A stretch of 64,000 nucleotides of DNA from assembly GCF_000612805.1 (NCBI RefSeq), contig NZ_HG964408.1:208231-272230 (forward strand). Direction: 5' to 3'. The notes beneath the pieces were generated by a model, which ran no database searches, had not been told where the DNA came from, and worked only from the letters and a program-made list of their open reading frames with translations. This stretch comes from Bacillus ndiopicus. Its GTDB lineage: Bacteria; Bacillota; Bacilli; Bacillales_A; Planococcaceae. A program made the translations under genes and the position numbers. Below are positions 46,106-56,770 of the stretch, one piece after another (position 1 is the first letter of the stretch; each line of letters opens with the position of its first letter).

Positions 46106-47230
46106 ATGGCGGACAAATCAGAACGCTCAAAAGAAACAGTAAATGAACTATCGTTAGAGGAAGTAAAAGCGCTTCTTCAAAATAAAGCAAAGACAGAAGG
46201 CGAAATTTCGATGAAAGAAATTTCCGATAGACTAGCTACTTTTGAGCTAGAAAGCGAAGAAATCTTCCATTTTGCAGAAAATATCGAAAGTCATGGTGTT
46301 ACCGTAGAAGGTAAAGAGGAATTCGAGGAAGATGCATTGTCTAAGCAAGAGGCGAATGAAGAAACGTTTGACTTAAACGATTTAAGTGTGCCACCAGGTG
46401 TTAAAATTAATGACCCTGTGCGTATGTACTTAAAGGAAATCGGTCGTGTTGATTTACTTTCTGCTGAGGAAGAGATTCGTTTAGCAGAGCGTATTGAGCA
46501 AGGTGATGAAGAAGCGCGTAAACGTTTAGCTGAAGCGAACTTACGTCTTGTTGTATCAATTGCTAAGCGCTATGTTGGGCGCGGTATGCTATTCCTTGAC
46601 TTAATCCAAGAAGGGAATATGGGGCTTATTAAAGCGGTCGAAAAATTCGATCACCGTAAAGGCTTTAAGTTTTCTACGTATGCTACATGGTGGATTCGCC
46701 AAGCGATTACACGTGCGATTGCTGACCAAGCACGTACAATCCGTATCCCTGTGCATATGGTCGAAACAATTAATAAATTGATTCGTGTACAGCGTCAACT
46801 ATTGCAAGATTTAGGACGTGAGCCATCTCCAGAGGAAATTGGTGAGGAAATGGATTTAACACCTGAAAAAGTTCGTGAAATTTTAAAAATTGCACAAGAG
46901 CCTGTATCACTTGAAACACCAATTGGTGAAGAGGATGATTCGCATTTAGGCGATTTTATTGAGGATTCTGAGGCACAATCACCTTCAGATCATGCGGCTT
47001 ATGAACTCTTAAAGGAGCAGCTTGAAGATGTGCTTGATACTTTAACAGATCGTGAAGAAAATGTACTTCGTTTACGCTTCGGATTAGATGATGGTCGTAC
47101 GCGAACGCTTGAAGAAGTGGGGAAAGTATTTGGCGTTACACGTGAGCGTATTCGTCAAATTGAGGCGAAGGCACTCCGCAAGCTACGCCATCCATCTCGT
47201 TCAAAACGATTAAAAGACTTTTTAGAATAA
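46106..47230 (+). CDS. sigA: Primary RNA polymerase sigma factor SigA
   Basis: A 374-residue sigma-70 factor. Region 1.2 [20 protein letters not shown] is near 103, region 2 has [19 protein letters not shown] and [20 protein letters not shown] near 140-205 for the -10 element, region 3 is in between, and region 4.2 [20 protein letters not shown] near 335 reads the -35 element. ATG 46106 follows AGAAGGAGGAAGGTTT. Confidence 0.98.
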   Translation: MADKSERSKETVNELSLEEVKALLQNKAKTEGEISMKEISDRLATFELESEEIFHFAENIESHGVTVEGKEEFEEDALSKQEANEETFDLNDLSVPPGVKINDPVRMYLKEIGRVDLLSAEEEIRLAERIEQGDEEARKRLAEANLRLVVSIAKRYVGRGMLFLDLIQEGNMGLIKAVEKFDHRKGFKFSTYATWWIRQAITRAIADQARTIRIPVHMVETINKLIRVQRQLLQDLGREPSPEEIGEEMDLTPEKVREILKIAQEPVSLETPIGEEDDSHLGDFIEDSEAQSPSDHAAYELLKEQLEDVLDTLTDREENVLRLRFGLDDGRTRTLEEVGKVFGVTRERIRQIEAKALRKLRHPSRSKRLKDFLE

Positions 47231-47236
47231 TATATA

Positions 47237-47278
47237 AAAGCTATAGGTGGTCTACCAGTCCGCCTATAGCTTTTTTTT
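47237..47278 (+). terminator. Terminator after sigA
   Basis: AAGCTATAGG...CCTATAGCTT stem with inner GG/CC pairing, followed by eight T. Confidence 0.95.
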
Positions 47279-47434
47279 GTAAAATAAAGGCTAATTAACA
47301 CACCTGATATAATAAATAATTATTATAACTACCAACGAAATTTAGATGAGATGCTACTTTTTACCGATGTTAGAATAGTAATATTTTCTTTATGATAGAA
47401 TTATACATAACAAAATGGTTTGGAGAGAATAAAA

Positions 47435-47983
47435 ATGTCGAACCAACGAAAGCAAATAATTATTAATGAAATTACATTTTGGAAGCAAAATAAGCTATTG
47501 CCTGAGCATTATTGTGACTTTTTAACAACACTATACACTGAAGGGGAGGAGCAAAAGGAAATACAGGGAAAGGCTTCTCAATCGGTGATGGCGCAGAAAA
47601 AAAGACAGGCATTGCGCAAATATTCAATAATGCCAATTATAGCAATTATTTTTATCGTACTACTTTTCACGATTGATGCTGTGTGGCTCGTCGCTATTTT
47701 AACAACAGCTTTAGCGATTGGTTGTTTGATAGGTGCTTTTTACATAGCTAAAAAAAATCAATTACTATCACCAATACTGCATTTAACTGGTGCTTTATTA
47801 CTGTTGGCAGTTACGGTGCAAGTATGTATGACTTACTTCCCTCATAGCTTAACAGTGCTCTATACAGGGTTACTACTAAACTGCTTACTATGGTTTATTT
47901 CAGGTTTAACATTGAAAATTATTTATCTTACAGTTTCTGGTATTTTAGGGATGTTAGCGATAGTGATTTATTTTTTTGTATAA
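47435..47983 (+). CDS. Multi-pass membrane protein, unknown function
   Basis: A 182-residue protein. A soluble amino-terminal part (1-60), with TFWKQNKLLPEHYCDFLTTL resembling the start of DUF2157-type proteins, is followed by five or six hydrophobic helices (about 68-180). ATG 47435 has GGAGAG 8 bases upstream; the in-frame TTG 47420 is less likely. It sits between sigA and an acyl-CoA dehydrogenase gene. Confidence 0.7.
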   Translation: MSNQRKQIIINEITFWKQNKLLPEHYCDFLTTLYTEGEEQKEIQGKASQSVMAQKKRQALRKYSIMPIIAIIFIVLLFTIDAVWLVAILTTALAIGCLIGAFYIAKKNQLLSPILHLTGALLLLAVTVQVCMTYFPHSLTVLYTGLLLNCLLWFISGLTLKIIYLTVSGILGMLAIVIYFFV

Positions 47984-47991
47984 GATTGATT

Positions 47992-48180
47992 GAAGGGGTA
48001 TCCAAAAAGGTATTCTTTTTTGGACTGCCCTAGCTTCTATATTAAATATTTGCTAAAAAACTATGCTCCTACAGTAGTCACAATAAATTGTCACTATCCT
48101 CGTCGCAAAGTGCGCGTCTCAAAATGGCTTTTCAGACACGTCCTTCTCTTTTTAGTACGAAAATGCTGTTAAAATACGGT
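47992..48180. repeat. Possible relic of a mobile element
   Basis: GGGGTATCCAAAAA pairs with TTTTTTGGACTGCCC (about 47994-48032), a hairpin that could be a terminator or an element end. The region that follows (to about 48170) is GC-richer than its surroundings and has no gene. I recall similar sequence next to insertion sequences in this group, but this is not proven. Confidence 0.3.
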
Positions 48181-48226
48181 TTTTTCTTATAGAATAAAAG
48201 TGTAAACATGCAAAGGGGTGGGCAAA

Positions 48227-49369
48227 ATGTTTTTTGATTTAACAGATGAGCAACGTATGATTCAACGCACAATGAAAGAATTTGCTGATGAAGTAGTAGC
48301 GCCAGGGGCTATTGAGCGCGATAGAAAGAAAGCGTTTCCAAAAGAGATATTTCAACAATTAGCGGAGATGGGCATAATGGGGTTACCGTTTCCAGAGGAA
48401 TATGGAGGCGCTGGTGCAGATACAATTAGCTTTGCTATTGTGACGGAGGAATTAAGCCGCGTCTGTGCTTCAACGGGTATTACGTATTCGGCACATATTT
48501 CTTTAGGTGGAGCTCCTCTCAATTTATTCGGCACTAAGGAGCAAAAGGAACGTTATTTAACACCGATTTGTACAGGGGAGTCTTTCGGTGCTTTTGGTTT
48601 AACTGAGGCCAATGCGGGATCTGATGCAGGCGGTACTGAAACTCGAGCAGTACTAGAAGGTAATCAATTTACAATTAATGGATCGAAAATGTTTATTACA
48701 AATGCTAGCTATGCAAAGCATTTAGCATTAACAGCTATTACAGATTTAAAGGATGGAAAAAAGGAAATTAGCGCAATTATTGTGCCAACAGATGCTAAAG
48801 GATTTACGATTAAAGATGAATATGAAAAAATGGGGTTAAATGCCTCCAATACAACAGAGCTTATTTTGGAAAATGTCGTTGTGCCAGAGGAAAATTTACT
48901 CGGTGTAAGAGGCAATGGCTTTAAGCAGTTTTTACAAACATTAGATGGCGGGCGTATCGGTATTGCAGCGATGGCTGTAGGTATTGCACAAGGAGCCTTA
49001 AATAAGGCCGTGCGATATGCAAAGGAACGTAAGCAATTCGGCAGAGCCATAGCTGATTTCCAAGCAACACAATTTAAGTTAGCGGATATGGCTGTGAAGG
49101 TTGATATAGCTCGTACATATGTGTACAAAGCTGCATGGTTAAAAGATCAAGGACGTCCTTTCAGCAAGGAGGCTGCGATTGCAAAATATTATGCATCCGA
49201 GATGGCGATGGAAGTTTGCGATGAGGCAATCCAAATACATGGTGGCTATGGTTATATGCGTGAATACGAAGTAGAGCGCTATATGCGTGACGCAAAACTA
49301 TTAGAAATTGGAGAAGGTACTTCTGAAGTACAGAAGCTAGTAATTGCAAGACATATTTTGGCTGATTAA
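48227..49369 (+). CDS. Acyl-CoA dehydrogenase, short-chain (butyryl-CoA) type
   Basis: A 380-residue acyl-CoA dehydrogenase. The FAD-binding FGAFGLTEANAGSDAGGT near 122 and FTINGSKMFITNA near 150 are typical. The catalytic Glu is in LLEIGEGTSEVQ near 364, and RKQFGRAIADFQATQFKLAD near 266 and QIHGGYGYMREYEVER near 335 are standard. It is likely the Bcd/AcdA type for short-chain acyl-CoA. ATG 48227 follows AAAGGGGTGGGCAAA. A lone gene between sigA and cccA. Confidence 0.92.
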   Translation: MFFDLTDEQRMIQRTMKEFADEVVAPGAIERDRKKAFPKEIFQQLAEMGIMGLPFPEEYGGAGADTISFAIVTEELSRVCASTGITYSAHISLGGAPLNLFGTKEQKERYLTPICTGESFGAFGLTEANAGSDAGGTETRAVLEGNQFTINGSKMFITNASYAKHLALTAITDLKDGKKEISAIIVPTDAKGFTIKDEYEKMGLNASNTTELILENVVVPEENLLGVRGNGFKQFLQTLDGGRIGIAAMAVGIAQGALNKAVRYAKERKQFGRAIADFQATQFKLADMAVKVDIARTYVYKAAWLKDQGRPFSKEAAIAKYYASEMAMEVCDEAIQIHGGYGYMREYEVERYMRDAKLLEIGEGTSEVQKLVIARHILAD

Positions 49370-49511
49370 TAGTTAAGTGACGAAATTGTTACAAACAAAG
49401 TAAAACTTATGCTTTAGGGCTTTCCGTTTTCAACTGAATGCAGTACAATAATTAATGTTGAATAGATTCTATCATATAGAAGCACAATGAATAACAAGGG
49501 AGGTTTATCGT

Positions 49512-49847
49512 ATGAAAAACAATCCAGTTTTTCCTTACATCTTAATTTTAGCATTTGGTATCGGACTTATTTTCTTCATGTCAGTAAACGGTGCTGGAAA
49601 AAGTGAAGAAGCTGAAGGTGGCGAAACTACTGAGCAAGGTGGCGGCGCAGAGCTAGTGGCATCTTGTATTAGCTGTCATGGTGGCGATTTAACTGGAGCT
49701 ATGGGACCAAATCTTGTGGAACAAGATCCAGCACATATCGTTGATGTATTAGTAAACGGTTTAGAAGGCTCTAACTTTATGACACCAAATATGAAATCTG
49801 AAGCGGAAGCACAAGCAATCGCTGACTATATTTCAAGCTTAAAATAA
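49512..49847 (+). CDS. cccA: Membrane-bound cytochrome c550
   Basis: A 111-residue cytochrome. One amino-terminal membrane helix (about 7-25) anchors it, a short Glu/Gly-rich linker follows, and a class I cytochrome domain has heme motif CISCHGG near 53-59 and an axial Met in NFMTPNM near 93. It carries electrons outside the membrane to a terminal oxidase. ATG 49512 follows AAGGGAGGTTTATCGT. Position after sigA matches B. subtilis. Confidence 0.95.
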   Translation: MKNNPVFPYILILAFGIGLIFFMSVNGAGKSEEAEGGETTEQGGGAELVASCISCHGGDLTGAMGPNLVEQDPAHIVDVLVNGLEGSNFMTPNMKSEAEAQAIADYISSLK

Positions 49848-49856
49848 CAAGTAGAT

Positions 49857-49896
49857 AAATCCTTAGCTGCATATTGTGGCTAAGGATTTATTTTTT
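49857..49896 (+). terminator. Terminator after cccA
   Basis: AAATCCTTAGC (49857-49867) pairs with GCTAAGGATTT (49879-49889), followed by six T. Confidence 0.95.
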
Positions 49897-49964
49897 GTAT
49901 AACTCGGCAATGGGGCGGTTTTCTACTATAATAGAGTGGAGACATTGCAGAAAAGAGGAATTTT

Positions 49965-50657
49965 ATGAACGCACAAAAGCTATCGAAACGATTAGAAACG
50001 GTTGCTTCCTTCGTACCCACTGGTGCGGTTGTAGCAGATATCGGAAGCGATCATGCATATTTACCATGTTATTTAGTGCAGCAAGGAATTGTATCACGCG
50101 CTGTTGCTGGTGAGGTTGTGAAAGGTCCGTATGAATCTGCACAGCGTCAAGTGCGTGCAGAAGGATTATTAAACAATATAGAAGTGCGATTAGCGGATGG
50201 TCTTGCTGCCGTTGAACAGAACGATCATGTTGATACGATTACAATTGCAGGTATGGGTGGTCCTTTAATCGTATCAATATTAGACAAGCATCCAGAAGCA
50301 TTGCATTCAGTTACCCGTTTAATTTTACAGCCAAATATCCATGCTAAAGTAATTCGTGAATGGGCGTTATCGCATGGTTGGGCAATTCTAGATGAAGTGA
50401 TTTTAGAAGAAGATGATAAAATATACGAGATACTTGTGTTGCAACGAGGTGTAATGCGTCTGACAGAAGCTGAAATTTTACTTGGTAAGCATTTAATTGC
50501 ACAGTGTTCAGAAGTTTTTGTAAAAAAATGGACGAGAGAAATAGAAAATTGGCAAAGAATTTTACAAGATTTAAATAAAGCCGAAGCAACGCCTGAAATT
50601 CAAGCGAAGCGAGAGGAGCTACAGCAACTAATTCAACTTGTCGAAGGAGTGCTTTAG
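49965..50657 (+). CDS. trmK: tRNA (adenine22-N1)-methyltransferase TrmK
   Basis: A 230-residue Rossmann methyltransferase (YqfN). SAM motif I is VVADIGSDHAYLP near 20-32, and the catalytic-site motif is DTITIAGMGGPLIV near 88-101. A carboxyl-terminal coiled coil (about 165-228) is typical. It methylates A22 of several tRNAs. It is 2 bases upstream of the Nif3-like gene, the conserved yqfN-yqfO pair. Confidence 0.95.
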   Translation: MNAQKLSKRLETVASFVPTGAVVADIGSDHAYLPCYLVQQGIVSRAVAGEVVKGPYESAQRQVRAEGLLNNIEVRLADGLAAVEQNDHVDTITIAGMGGPLIVSILDKHPEALHSVTRLILQPNIHAKVIREWALSHGWAILDEVILEEDDKIYEILVLQRGVMRLTEAEILLGKHLIAQCSEVFVKKWTREIENWQRILQDLNKAEATPEIQAKREELQQLIQLVEGVL

Positions 50658-50659
50658 GA

Positions 50660-51781
50660 ATGAAGTTAGTTAATGGAAATGAAATTATTCAATTGTTTGA
50701 AAGCTGGTCGCCTAAAAAGCTTGCGTGTATGCCAAATGATCCTATAGGACTTGCCATTGGCACAGTAAATAAAACGGTGACGAAAGTGTTAGTAACACTA
50801 GATGTTACGATGGCAGTAGTTGAAGAAGCGATTGAACAAGGCTGTGAGCTAATTATTGCACATCATCCGCCAATCTTTCGTAAATTAAGCAATTTACGAA
50901 CAGATACGCCAGCAGGAAAGCTTTATGAAAAATGCCTAAAGCATGATATTGCGGTATATGCAGCCCATACAAATTTAGATGTCGCAGAAGGTGGCGTTAA
51001 TGATTTACTTGCGGATACACTACAGCTTGAAAACCGTAAAATTTTAGAGCATACATATAGCGAGCAGCTAATGAAGCTTGCTGTATATGTGCCAACAGAA
51101 CATGCGACGCCAGTAAGAGCAGCTCTTGCTAACGCGGGGGCAGGGCAAATAGGCGATTATGATACATGCAGCTTTACGACAACAGGAGAAGGGCGTTTCC
51201 GTGCACTAGAAGGTGCAAATCCGTTTGTTGGTCAAATTGGTGAAATAAACGTAGAGCCTGAGCAAAAAATTGAAGTTATTTTCCCAAGCAGTCAAAAAAA
51301 TCGTATATTAAAGACGATGCTCAATGCACATCCATATGAGGAGCCTGCTTATGATGTATGGGAAATGGCATTAACAGCAAATGAGGCTGGCTTAGGGCGC
51401 ATTGGTACATTGCAGCAGCCTTTAACGTTACAGCAATTTGCTGAATTGGTGAAGGTACAATTGAATGTGCCGTGTCTACGTGTTGTAGGTGACTTACAGC
51501 AAACTGTATCGAAGGTAGCGGTTGTTGGAGGAGATGGCAATAGCTATATTGCAGCCGCAAAGCGAGCGGGGGCAGATGTCTTTGTAACAGGGGATATTGG
51601 CTTCCATATGGCACAGGATGCAGAAGTAAATGGTTTAAGCATTGTGGACCCAGGACACCACGTAGAAAAGGTAATGATAAAAGGTGTTGCAGAAAAAATG
51701 GCAAAACTTTGTGAGGAAAAAAAATTGCCTGTACAATTTATCGAGTCAGCGATTCATACAGAGCCATTTAAGTTTATTTAA
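50660..51781 (+). CDS. yqfO: Nif3-like dinuclear metal-centre protein (YqfO)
   Basis: A 373-residue Nif3-family protein with the Bacillus-type PII-like insert. Metal ligands are seen in IIAHHPPIFRK near 65-75, AAHTNLDVAEGGVND near 98-112 and the late DPGHHVEKVMIKG near 330. The insert (about 130-235, with NAHPYEEPAYDVW near 222) has the CutA/PII-like fold. It forms hexameric toroids; the biochemical role is not settled. Confidence 0.93.
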   Translation: MKLVNGNEIIQLFESWSPKKLACMPNDPIGLAIGTVNKTVTKVLVTLDVTMAVVEEAIEQGCELIIAHHPPIFRKLSNLRTDTPAGKLYEKCLKHDIAVYAAHTNLDVAEGGVNDLLADTLQLENRKILEHTYSEQLMKLAVYVPTEHATPVRAALANAGAGQIGDYDTCSFTTTGEGRFRALEGANPFVGQIGEINVEPEQKIEVIFPSSQKNRILKTMLNAHPYEEPAYDVWEMALTANEAGLGRIGTLQQPLTLQQFAELVKVQLNVPCLRVVGDLQQTVSKVAVVGGDGNSYIAAAKRAGADVFVTGDIGFHMAQDAEVNGLSIVDPGHHVEKVMIKGVAEKMAKLCEEKKLPVQFIESAIHTEPFKFI

Positions 51782-51787
51782 ATAAGT

Positions 51788-51817
51788 AAGGCTGTAGGGA
51801 ACTCCCTCACAGCCTTT
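51788..51817. terminator. Bidirectional terminator between yqfO and the oppDF-like gene
   Basis: AAGGCTGT...ACAGCCTT with an inner GGGA/TCCC pairing. T residues lie on both sides, fitting two convergent genes. Confidence 0.85.
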
Positions 51818-51828
51818 ATTTAATGCTT

Positions 51829-53580
51829 TTACTTTTTCTCGAGTGCAACCCAATGCCCTTTAGAAATCTCGACAAGGTGCGTGTTATCAACATCAAAACG
51901 TTTTGTAAGTAGCTCGTCTTCTGTTAATACATGTCTTTCTTTTTGCTTTTGTTTTTCTATCGCAGGGTCGGGTATTGGGATAGATTGTAACAGCATTTTT
52001 GTATAAGGGTGCTGTGGGTTTGAATAGAGCTCCTCGCTTTCAGCCAGCTCTACAATTTTCCCACCGTACATAACTGCTACTCGGTCACTAATATGCTTTA
52101 CCATTGATAGGTCATGTGCGATAAATAAATAAGTTAAGCCAAAGCGCTGCTGTAAATCCTTAAGTAAGTCGACTATTTGCTTTTGAATAGAGACATCTAG
52201 CGCAGATAATGGCTCATCGCAAACAATGAAATTAGGCTCGACCGCTAATGCTCTAGCAATACCAATCCTTTGTCGCTGCCCACCGCTAAATTCATGAGGG
52301 TAGCGTAGTGCATGCTCTTTTTTCAAGCCTACTAATTCTAATAGCTCTTCCACACGCGCTCGGCGCTGCTCCACAGATGTCGTTAGCTTGTGTACATCTA
52401 ACGCCTCACCTATAATATCAAGCACCTTTTTACGCGGATTAAGAGATGAATACGGATCTTGGAAAATCATTTGCAAATAGCGACGCATGCCTTTTAATTC
52501 ATTTTTGGATAAACGTGTAACAGGTACACCTTTATAAAGAACCTCTCCATCAGTTGGCTGATGCAATTGTAAAATGGTACGTCCAGTTGTCGATTTACCT
52601 GAGCCTGATTCACCTACAAGTCCAAGCGTTTCCCCGGGATAAATATGAAAGGATAAATCATTTACAGCCTTTAAAACATTCCCTTTACCTAAATTAAAAT
52701 GCTTTTCTAAGTGGCGCACTTCCACTAATGGAACATTTGGGTTAAGGTCTGCTGGAAGATTTGGCTGCTCTTTTGGTTCCTTTTTTTCATGTAGCTTTGG
52801 TAAAGCATTTAATAGACGCTTCGTATAATCATGCTGAGGGTTTGCGAAAATTTCCTCGGTTGTTCCTTGTTCAACAATTTCGCCTTCCTTCATCACAACA
52901 ACGCGGTCACACATGCCTGCAACAACACCTAAATCATGCGTAATTAAAATGATAGCTGTACCTAATCGCTCCTGCATCCGCTTCATTAAGCTTAAAATTT
53001 GCGCTTGTATAGTCACATCAAGTGCTGTAGTTGGCTCATCTGCGATTAATAATGAAGGATTACAGGCAAGTGCCATCGCAATCATCACGCGTTGGCGCAT
53101 ACCACCACTAAATTCGTGTGGATATTGTTTATAGCGCTCCTCACAGTTATTGATACCTACTAATTTTAGCAATTCAATCGTTTGCTCATAAGCTTGTTTT
53201 TTTGAAAGCTTTTGATGCTTTATTAATCCTTCTGCAATCTGCTCCCCTATACGAATAGTAGGGTTTGTAGAAGTCATTGGATCTTGGAAAATCATGCTAA
53301 TATCTTTCCCACGAATCGCTTCCATCTGCTTATCTGTTTGTTCTATTAAATTTTTCCCTTGAAAATAAATAGAGCCTGATTTTAAAAATGAAGGAGGGGA
53401 GGGTAATAAGCGCATAATTGAACGTGCTGTAACACTTTTACCACTTCCTGATTCCCCTACAATGCCAACAGTTTCTCCTTTATTTACATGAAAGCTAACT
53501 CCTTTTACTGCTTCAAACTCGCTTTCTCCCGTTATAAAAGAAACGCGTAAATCTTCTATTTCTAGTAATTTTTCATCCAT
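51829..53580 (-). CDS. Fused oligopeptide-type ABC transporter ATPase (OppD-OppF fusion)
   Basis: A 583-residue protein with two complete ABC ATPases of the Opp/Dpp class. The first half (1-265) has Walker A GESGSGKS near 41, signature [15 protein letters not shown] near 160 and Walker [13 protein letters not shown]. The second (290-583) has GESGSGKST near 327, [15 protein letters not shown] near 435 and [14 protein letters not shown]. Each carries the PYTK...LL carboxyl region typical of peptide importers. It energises the divergently encoded permeases. The start at 53580 follows AGAAGGTGAACATTT on the minus strand. Confidence 0.93.
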   Translation of the reverse strand: MDEKLLEIEDLRVSFITGESEFEAVKGVSFHVNKGETVGIVGESGSGKSVTARSIMRLLPSPPSFLKSGSIYFQGKNLIEQTDKQMEAIRGKDISMIFQDPMTSTNPTIRIGEQIAEGLIKHQKLSKKQAYEQTIELLKLVGINNCEERYKQYPHEFSGGMRQRVMIAMALACNPSLLIADEPTTALDVTIQAQILSLMKRMQERLGTAIILITHDLGVVAGMCDRVVVMKEGEIVEQGTTEEIFANPQHDYTKRLLNALPKLHEKKEPKEQPNLPADLNPNVPLVEVRHLEKHFNLGKGNVLKAVNDLSFHIYPGETLGLVGESGSGKSTTGRTILQLHQPTDGEVLYKGVPVTRLSKNELKGMRRYLQMIFQDPYSSLNPRKKVLDIIGEALDVHKLTTSVEQRRARVEELLELVGLKKEHALRYPHEFSGGQRQRIGIARALAVEPNFIVCDEPLSALDVSIQKQIVDLLKDLQQRFGLTYLFIAHDLSMVKHISDRVAVMYGGKIVELAESEELYSNPQHPYTKMLLQSIPIPDPAIEKQKQKERHVLTEDELLTKRFDVDNTHLVEISKGHWVALEKK

Positions 53581-53721
53581 AAATGTTCACCTTCTATATT
53601 TTAAATCAATTTCGACTTTCCAAACAATTTCATTTCACTATCCAATAGACGCCGAATCTATCTTTTTCTAATTCTAAGTCGTCAGAACACAAATTTGCGT
53701 TAAATCATGATAATATTTTTA

Positions 53722-53750
53722 TTGACGAAATGATTTAGCTACTACATAAT
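53722..53750 (+). promoter_or_regulatory. Candidate sigma-A promoter of the oppBCA-like operon
   Basis: TTGACG (53722-53727) and CATAAT (53745-53750) are 17 bases apart, 84 bases upstream of the permease start, in the 253-base divergent spacer. Confidence 0.6.
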
Positions 53751-53833
53751 GTACTATACAGATAGGAATTATACAATATGTGTTTTTATTGAAACTTATC
53801 AAGTATTACAATTGTAATGAAAGGAGGAGCAAT

Positions 53834-55261
53834 ATGTCCAATAATCAAATTCTTGGACGCGGCATAAATAATTATTTTGCACAAAGCTATCAGAAATTGG
53901 GTGCTAAAAGAAGTTATGCTTGGATTTTATATGTGACAGGGTTGTTAGTTCATATTGTTGCTACTATATTATTTTTCTATAAAAAGAATAAGAGTACTTA
54001 TTCGGAAAAATATGAACAGCAAAGAGCGAATATAATCGCCTCTGGAATATGCGATGAGTGGGCGTCGGAATATAGAGAGCAGGAATTGTCCAAAGCCAAC
54101 TTTTTTAATCAAAAAATTGATGAGCAGCAGCTTCAGACAACGATTAAGCAATTAATTGACAAGAGAATTAATAAGGAAGTAGAAAAGCAGCTTTTAGAAA
54201 GCAATGTTGAACAAAAATCATATGCAACATATTTTAGCGAATTGTTAACAAAGCCTTCTTTCTTATTAGTGACATTTATTCCCGGCATTTTTATGTACGC
54301 AATATTAATTTTATGTAGCAATCCATTTGTACGTTTTATTGTTGAACGTATTTTCCAAAGCTTGTTTGTTATTGCTGGAGTAGCAATACTGGTGTTCACG
54401 ATTTTATATATTTCACCATTTGATCCAGCTCGCAATCTATTAGGTGTTGAGGCGACACCTGCACAAATAGAGAATTTTAATAAAATTCATGGCTTGGATC
54501 AGCCGTATTTAGTACAGCTATGGCATTCTCTATCTGGACTATTTACTTTTGATTTAGGAAATTCCCTTGCTGGTAAAGAGGATATTACACAAAGCATAAT
54601 GAATAAATTTCCTGTTACATTAGAGATTGCATTGTTCTCCTTAGTGATGGCAATTATTATTGCGATACCAGTAGGAATTATTTCAGCAGTTCGTCCTAAT
54701 TCCTTTTTAGATTATACATTTATGCTACTTGCACTAATTGGTCTATCCATTCCAAGCTTCTGGCAGGGGTTAATATTTATTTTAACTTTCTCATTAAAGC
54801 TACAATGGCTACCCGCAACGTATAACCCGAATAATTGGGTATCAATCGTTATGCCAATCGTGGTATTAGGAACATCGATTACAGCATCCATTGCAAGGAT
54901 GACGCGTTCTAGTATGCTAGAGGTCATTCATGAGGATTATATTATTACAGCGAGAGCAAAGGGCTTAAGTGGGAAAACTGTTATTTTAAAACATGCGATT
55001 CGCAATGCAATGATTCCCATTATTACAGTAATAGGATTATTATTCGGTGGTATGCTTGGTGGGGCAGCGGTCACAGAAAAAGTATTCAACATTAGCGGTA
55101 TTGGTAGCTATATTGTTGATAAACAATTTATTCCGGACATTCCTGCAATTCTTGGAGGCGTTGTTTATATCGCCATTACAATTTCGATTGTTAATATGGT
55201 AATTGACGTGCTGTATGCTTTCTTTGATCCACGCATTCGCTCAAAAATGAAACAATCTTAG
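53834..55261 (+). CDS. OppB-type permease with long amino-terminal extension
   Basis: A 475-residue permease. The canonical OppB domain starts near 165 (FIVERIFQSLFVIAGVAI) and includes DPARNLLG, GLDQPYLVQLW, FDLGNSLAGKEDI and the ATPase-contact EAA loop EDYIITARAKGL near 375. Usual OppB is about 310 residues. Here an extra 160 residues come first: a membrane helix (about 27-48), a charged helical segment (50-135) and a second helix (about 142-162). ATG 53834 follows AAAGGAGGAGCAAT. Joined to the next permease with 12 bases between. Confidence 0.92.
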   Translation: MSNNQILGRGINNYFAQSYQKLGAKRSYAWILYVTGLLVHIVATILFFYKKNKSTYSEKYEQQRANIIASGICDEWASEYREQELSKANFFNQKIDEQQLQTTIKQLIDKRINKEVEKQLLESNVEQKSYATYFSELLTKPSFLLVTFIPGIFMYAILILCSNPFVRFIVERIFQSLFVIAGVAILVFTILYISPFDPARNLLGVEATPAQIENFNKIHGLDQPYLVQLWHSLSGLFTFDLGNSLAGKEDITQSIMNKFPVTLEIALFSLVMAIIIAIPVGIISAVRPNSFLDYTFMLLALIGLSIPSFWQGLIFILTFSLKLQWLPATYNPNNWVSIVMPIVVLGTSITASIARMTRSSMLEVIHEDYIITARAKGLSGKTVILKHAIRNAMIPIITVIGLLFGGMLGGAAVTEKVFNISGIGSYIVDKQFIPDIPAILGGVVYIAITISIVNMVIDVLYAFFDPRIRSKMKQS

Positions 55262-55273
55262 GAGAGGATATTT

Positions 55274-56770
55274 GTGAAATTCATATCAAATGTGAAACTA
55301 CTTTTGAAAATTACACAGGAATATGTCAATGCACAATTCACCATTGCCTTTTCTGCGATTTTTTCAGTACTGCTTTTACTTTATAGTTTTAATTTTACCG
55401 AAGGTGTATGGCGACCATACGTGTTATATGGCTTTATTATTTATGCTATAACAACACTTTATGTTTGGCTAACATCCATTCTAATAAAAAAAGATTTAAC
55501 AAACGCTCAGCAAATAGAGCGACGTACACGTTTGTTAGGCTATCCGCTAGTTTTCACGATTTTAGCAGGAAATGTTTTTGCAGCAGGCTACGGTTTTATG
55601 CTTATCACAAAAAACAAAACGGCTGAGTATACTTTCACCGTTTATGCGCTGATGACACAAATTGTTATTTTTATGCTTTCAGCACTGAATATATTTAAGC
55701 CATATGTTGTAGACACTTTTATAGTGGCGATGGCTGCATTTATAGGCTTTGCAATTATTTATACGGTGACAGCCATACTTGTTGCGCGCTATGTCACACC
55801 TACATATGCACCTAAATGGATGCAAGTGTTAGGAATCGTACTTTTGCTAGCGACATTAACAGGTAATTTATTTGCGACATTACTTGGCTTTACATTAATT
55901 CGCAAGGCGAGAAATTCAGACCCTTCTGCTATAGAAAAATGGCAAAAAACGTGGGATAAAATTTTGCGTAATACAATGGCCGTATTCGGCATGTTCTTTA
56001 TTATTTCTATGTTCTCATTATCTGTTGTAAGCTCATGGACATTCGACTACGACTTTGCGACACAAAATAATTATAGTGCCTTATTACAAGGGCCTTCATT
56101 TGAATATCCGTTAGGTACCGATGATTTCGGACGAGATTTATTTTCACGTATCGTATTTGGTGCACAAATATCATTAATTGTAGGGTTTTTCTCTACGATT
56201 ATCCCAGCGATAATTGGAGGCGCATTGGGTGCATTTTCAGGTTATTATGGCCGACATACGGACAATATCATTATGCGTTCACTAGATATTTTATATGCAA
56301 TTCCAGGTATTTTATTGGCGATTGCCATTATTGCTGCATTCGGTGCAAATACGGTTAATTTAATTATCGCACTTAGCGTCGGTGCTATTCCAACATACGC
56401 AAGAACAATGCGTGCTAACGTAATGCAAATCGCCAACTACGAATTTGTTGAGTCGGCACGAGCATTAGGGGCTTCCGATTCTGCAATTATTTTTAAGCAT
56501 ATCGTGCCTAACTCTTTAGCACCAATGATTGTTAAGAGTACATTAACAATCGGAGGCGCAGTAATTTCAACAAGTAGTTTAAGCTTCCTAGGGCTTGGTG
56601 TAGAGCCACATATACCTGAATGGGGTAATATTTTAAAGGTAGGAAGCACTTATTTAGAAACACATTCCTATGTAGCAATTTTCCCAGGTATTTGTATTAT
56701 GTTGCTCGTTTTATCATTTAACTTTTTTGGTGACGGCTTACGTGATGCATTAGACCCTAAATCACACTAA
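55274..56770 (+). CDS. OppC-type permease with additional amino-terminal membrane region
   Basis: A 498-residue permease. The canonical OppC part begins near 225 (WDKILRNTMAVFGMFFII) and includes YPLGTDDFGRDLFSRIVFGA near 275 and the EAA loop FVESARALGASD near 390. The first 215 residues are an extra block with about six hydrophobic helices that ordinary OppC (about 300 residues) lacks. I do not recognise it as a separate family. The start GTG 55274 follows TAGGAGAGGATATTT. Confidence 0.92.
   Translation: MKFISNVKLLLKITQEYVNAQFTIAFSAIFSVLLLLYSFNFTEGVWRPYVLYGFIIYAITTLYVWLTSILIKKDLTNAQQIERRTRLLGYPLVFTILAGNVFAAGYGFMLITKNKTAEYTFTVYALMTQIVIFMLSALNIFKPYVVDTFIVAMAAFIGFAIIYTVTAILVARYVTPTYAPKWMQVLGIVLLLATLTGNLFATLLGFTLIRKARNSDPSAIEKWQKTWDKILRNTMAVFGMFFIISMFSLSVVSSWTFDYDFATQNNYSALLQGPSFEYPLGTDDFGRDLFSRIVFGAQISLIVGFFSTIIPAIIGGALGAFSGYYGRHTDNIIMRSLDILYAIPGILLAIAIIAAFGANTVNLIIALSVGAIPTYARTMRANVMQIANYEFVESARALGASDSAIIFKHIVPNSLAPMIVKSTLTIGGAVISTSSLSFLGLGVEPHIPEWGNILKVGSTYLETHSYVAIFPGICIMLLVLSFNFFGDGLRDALDPKSH

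Noticed and set aside
47990..48172. Open frame of 60 codons after the membrane-protein gene
   Set aside because: It runs through a hairpin and has an implausible composition; the region fits a decayed element better.
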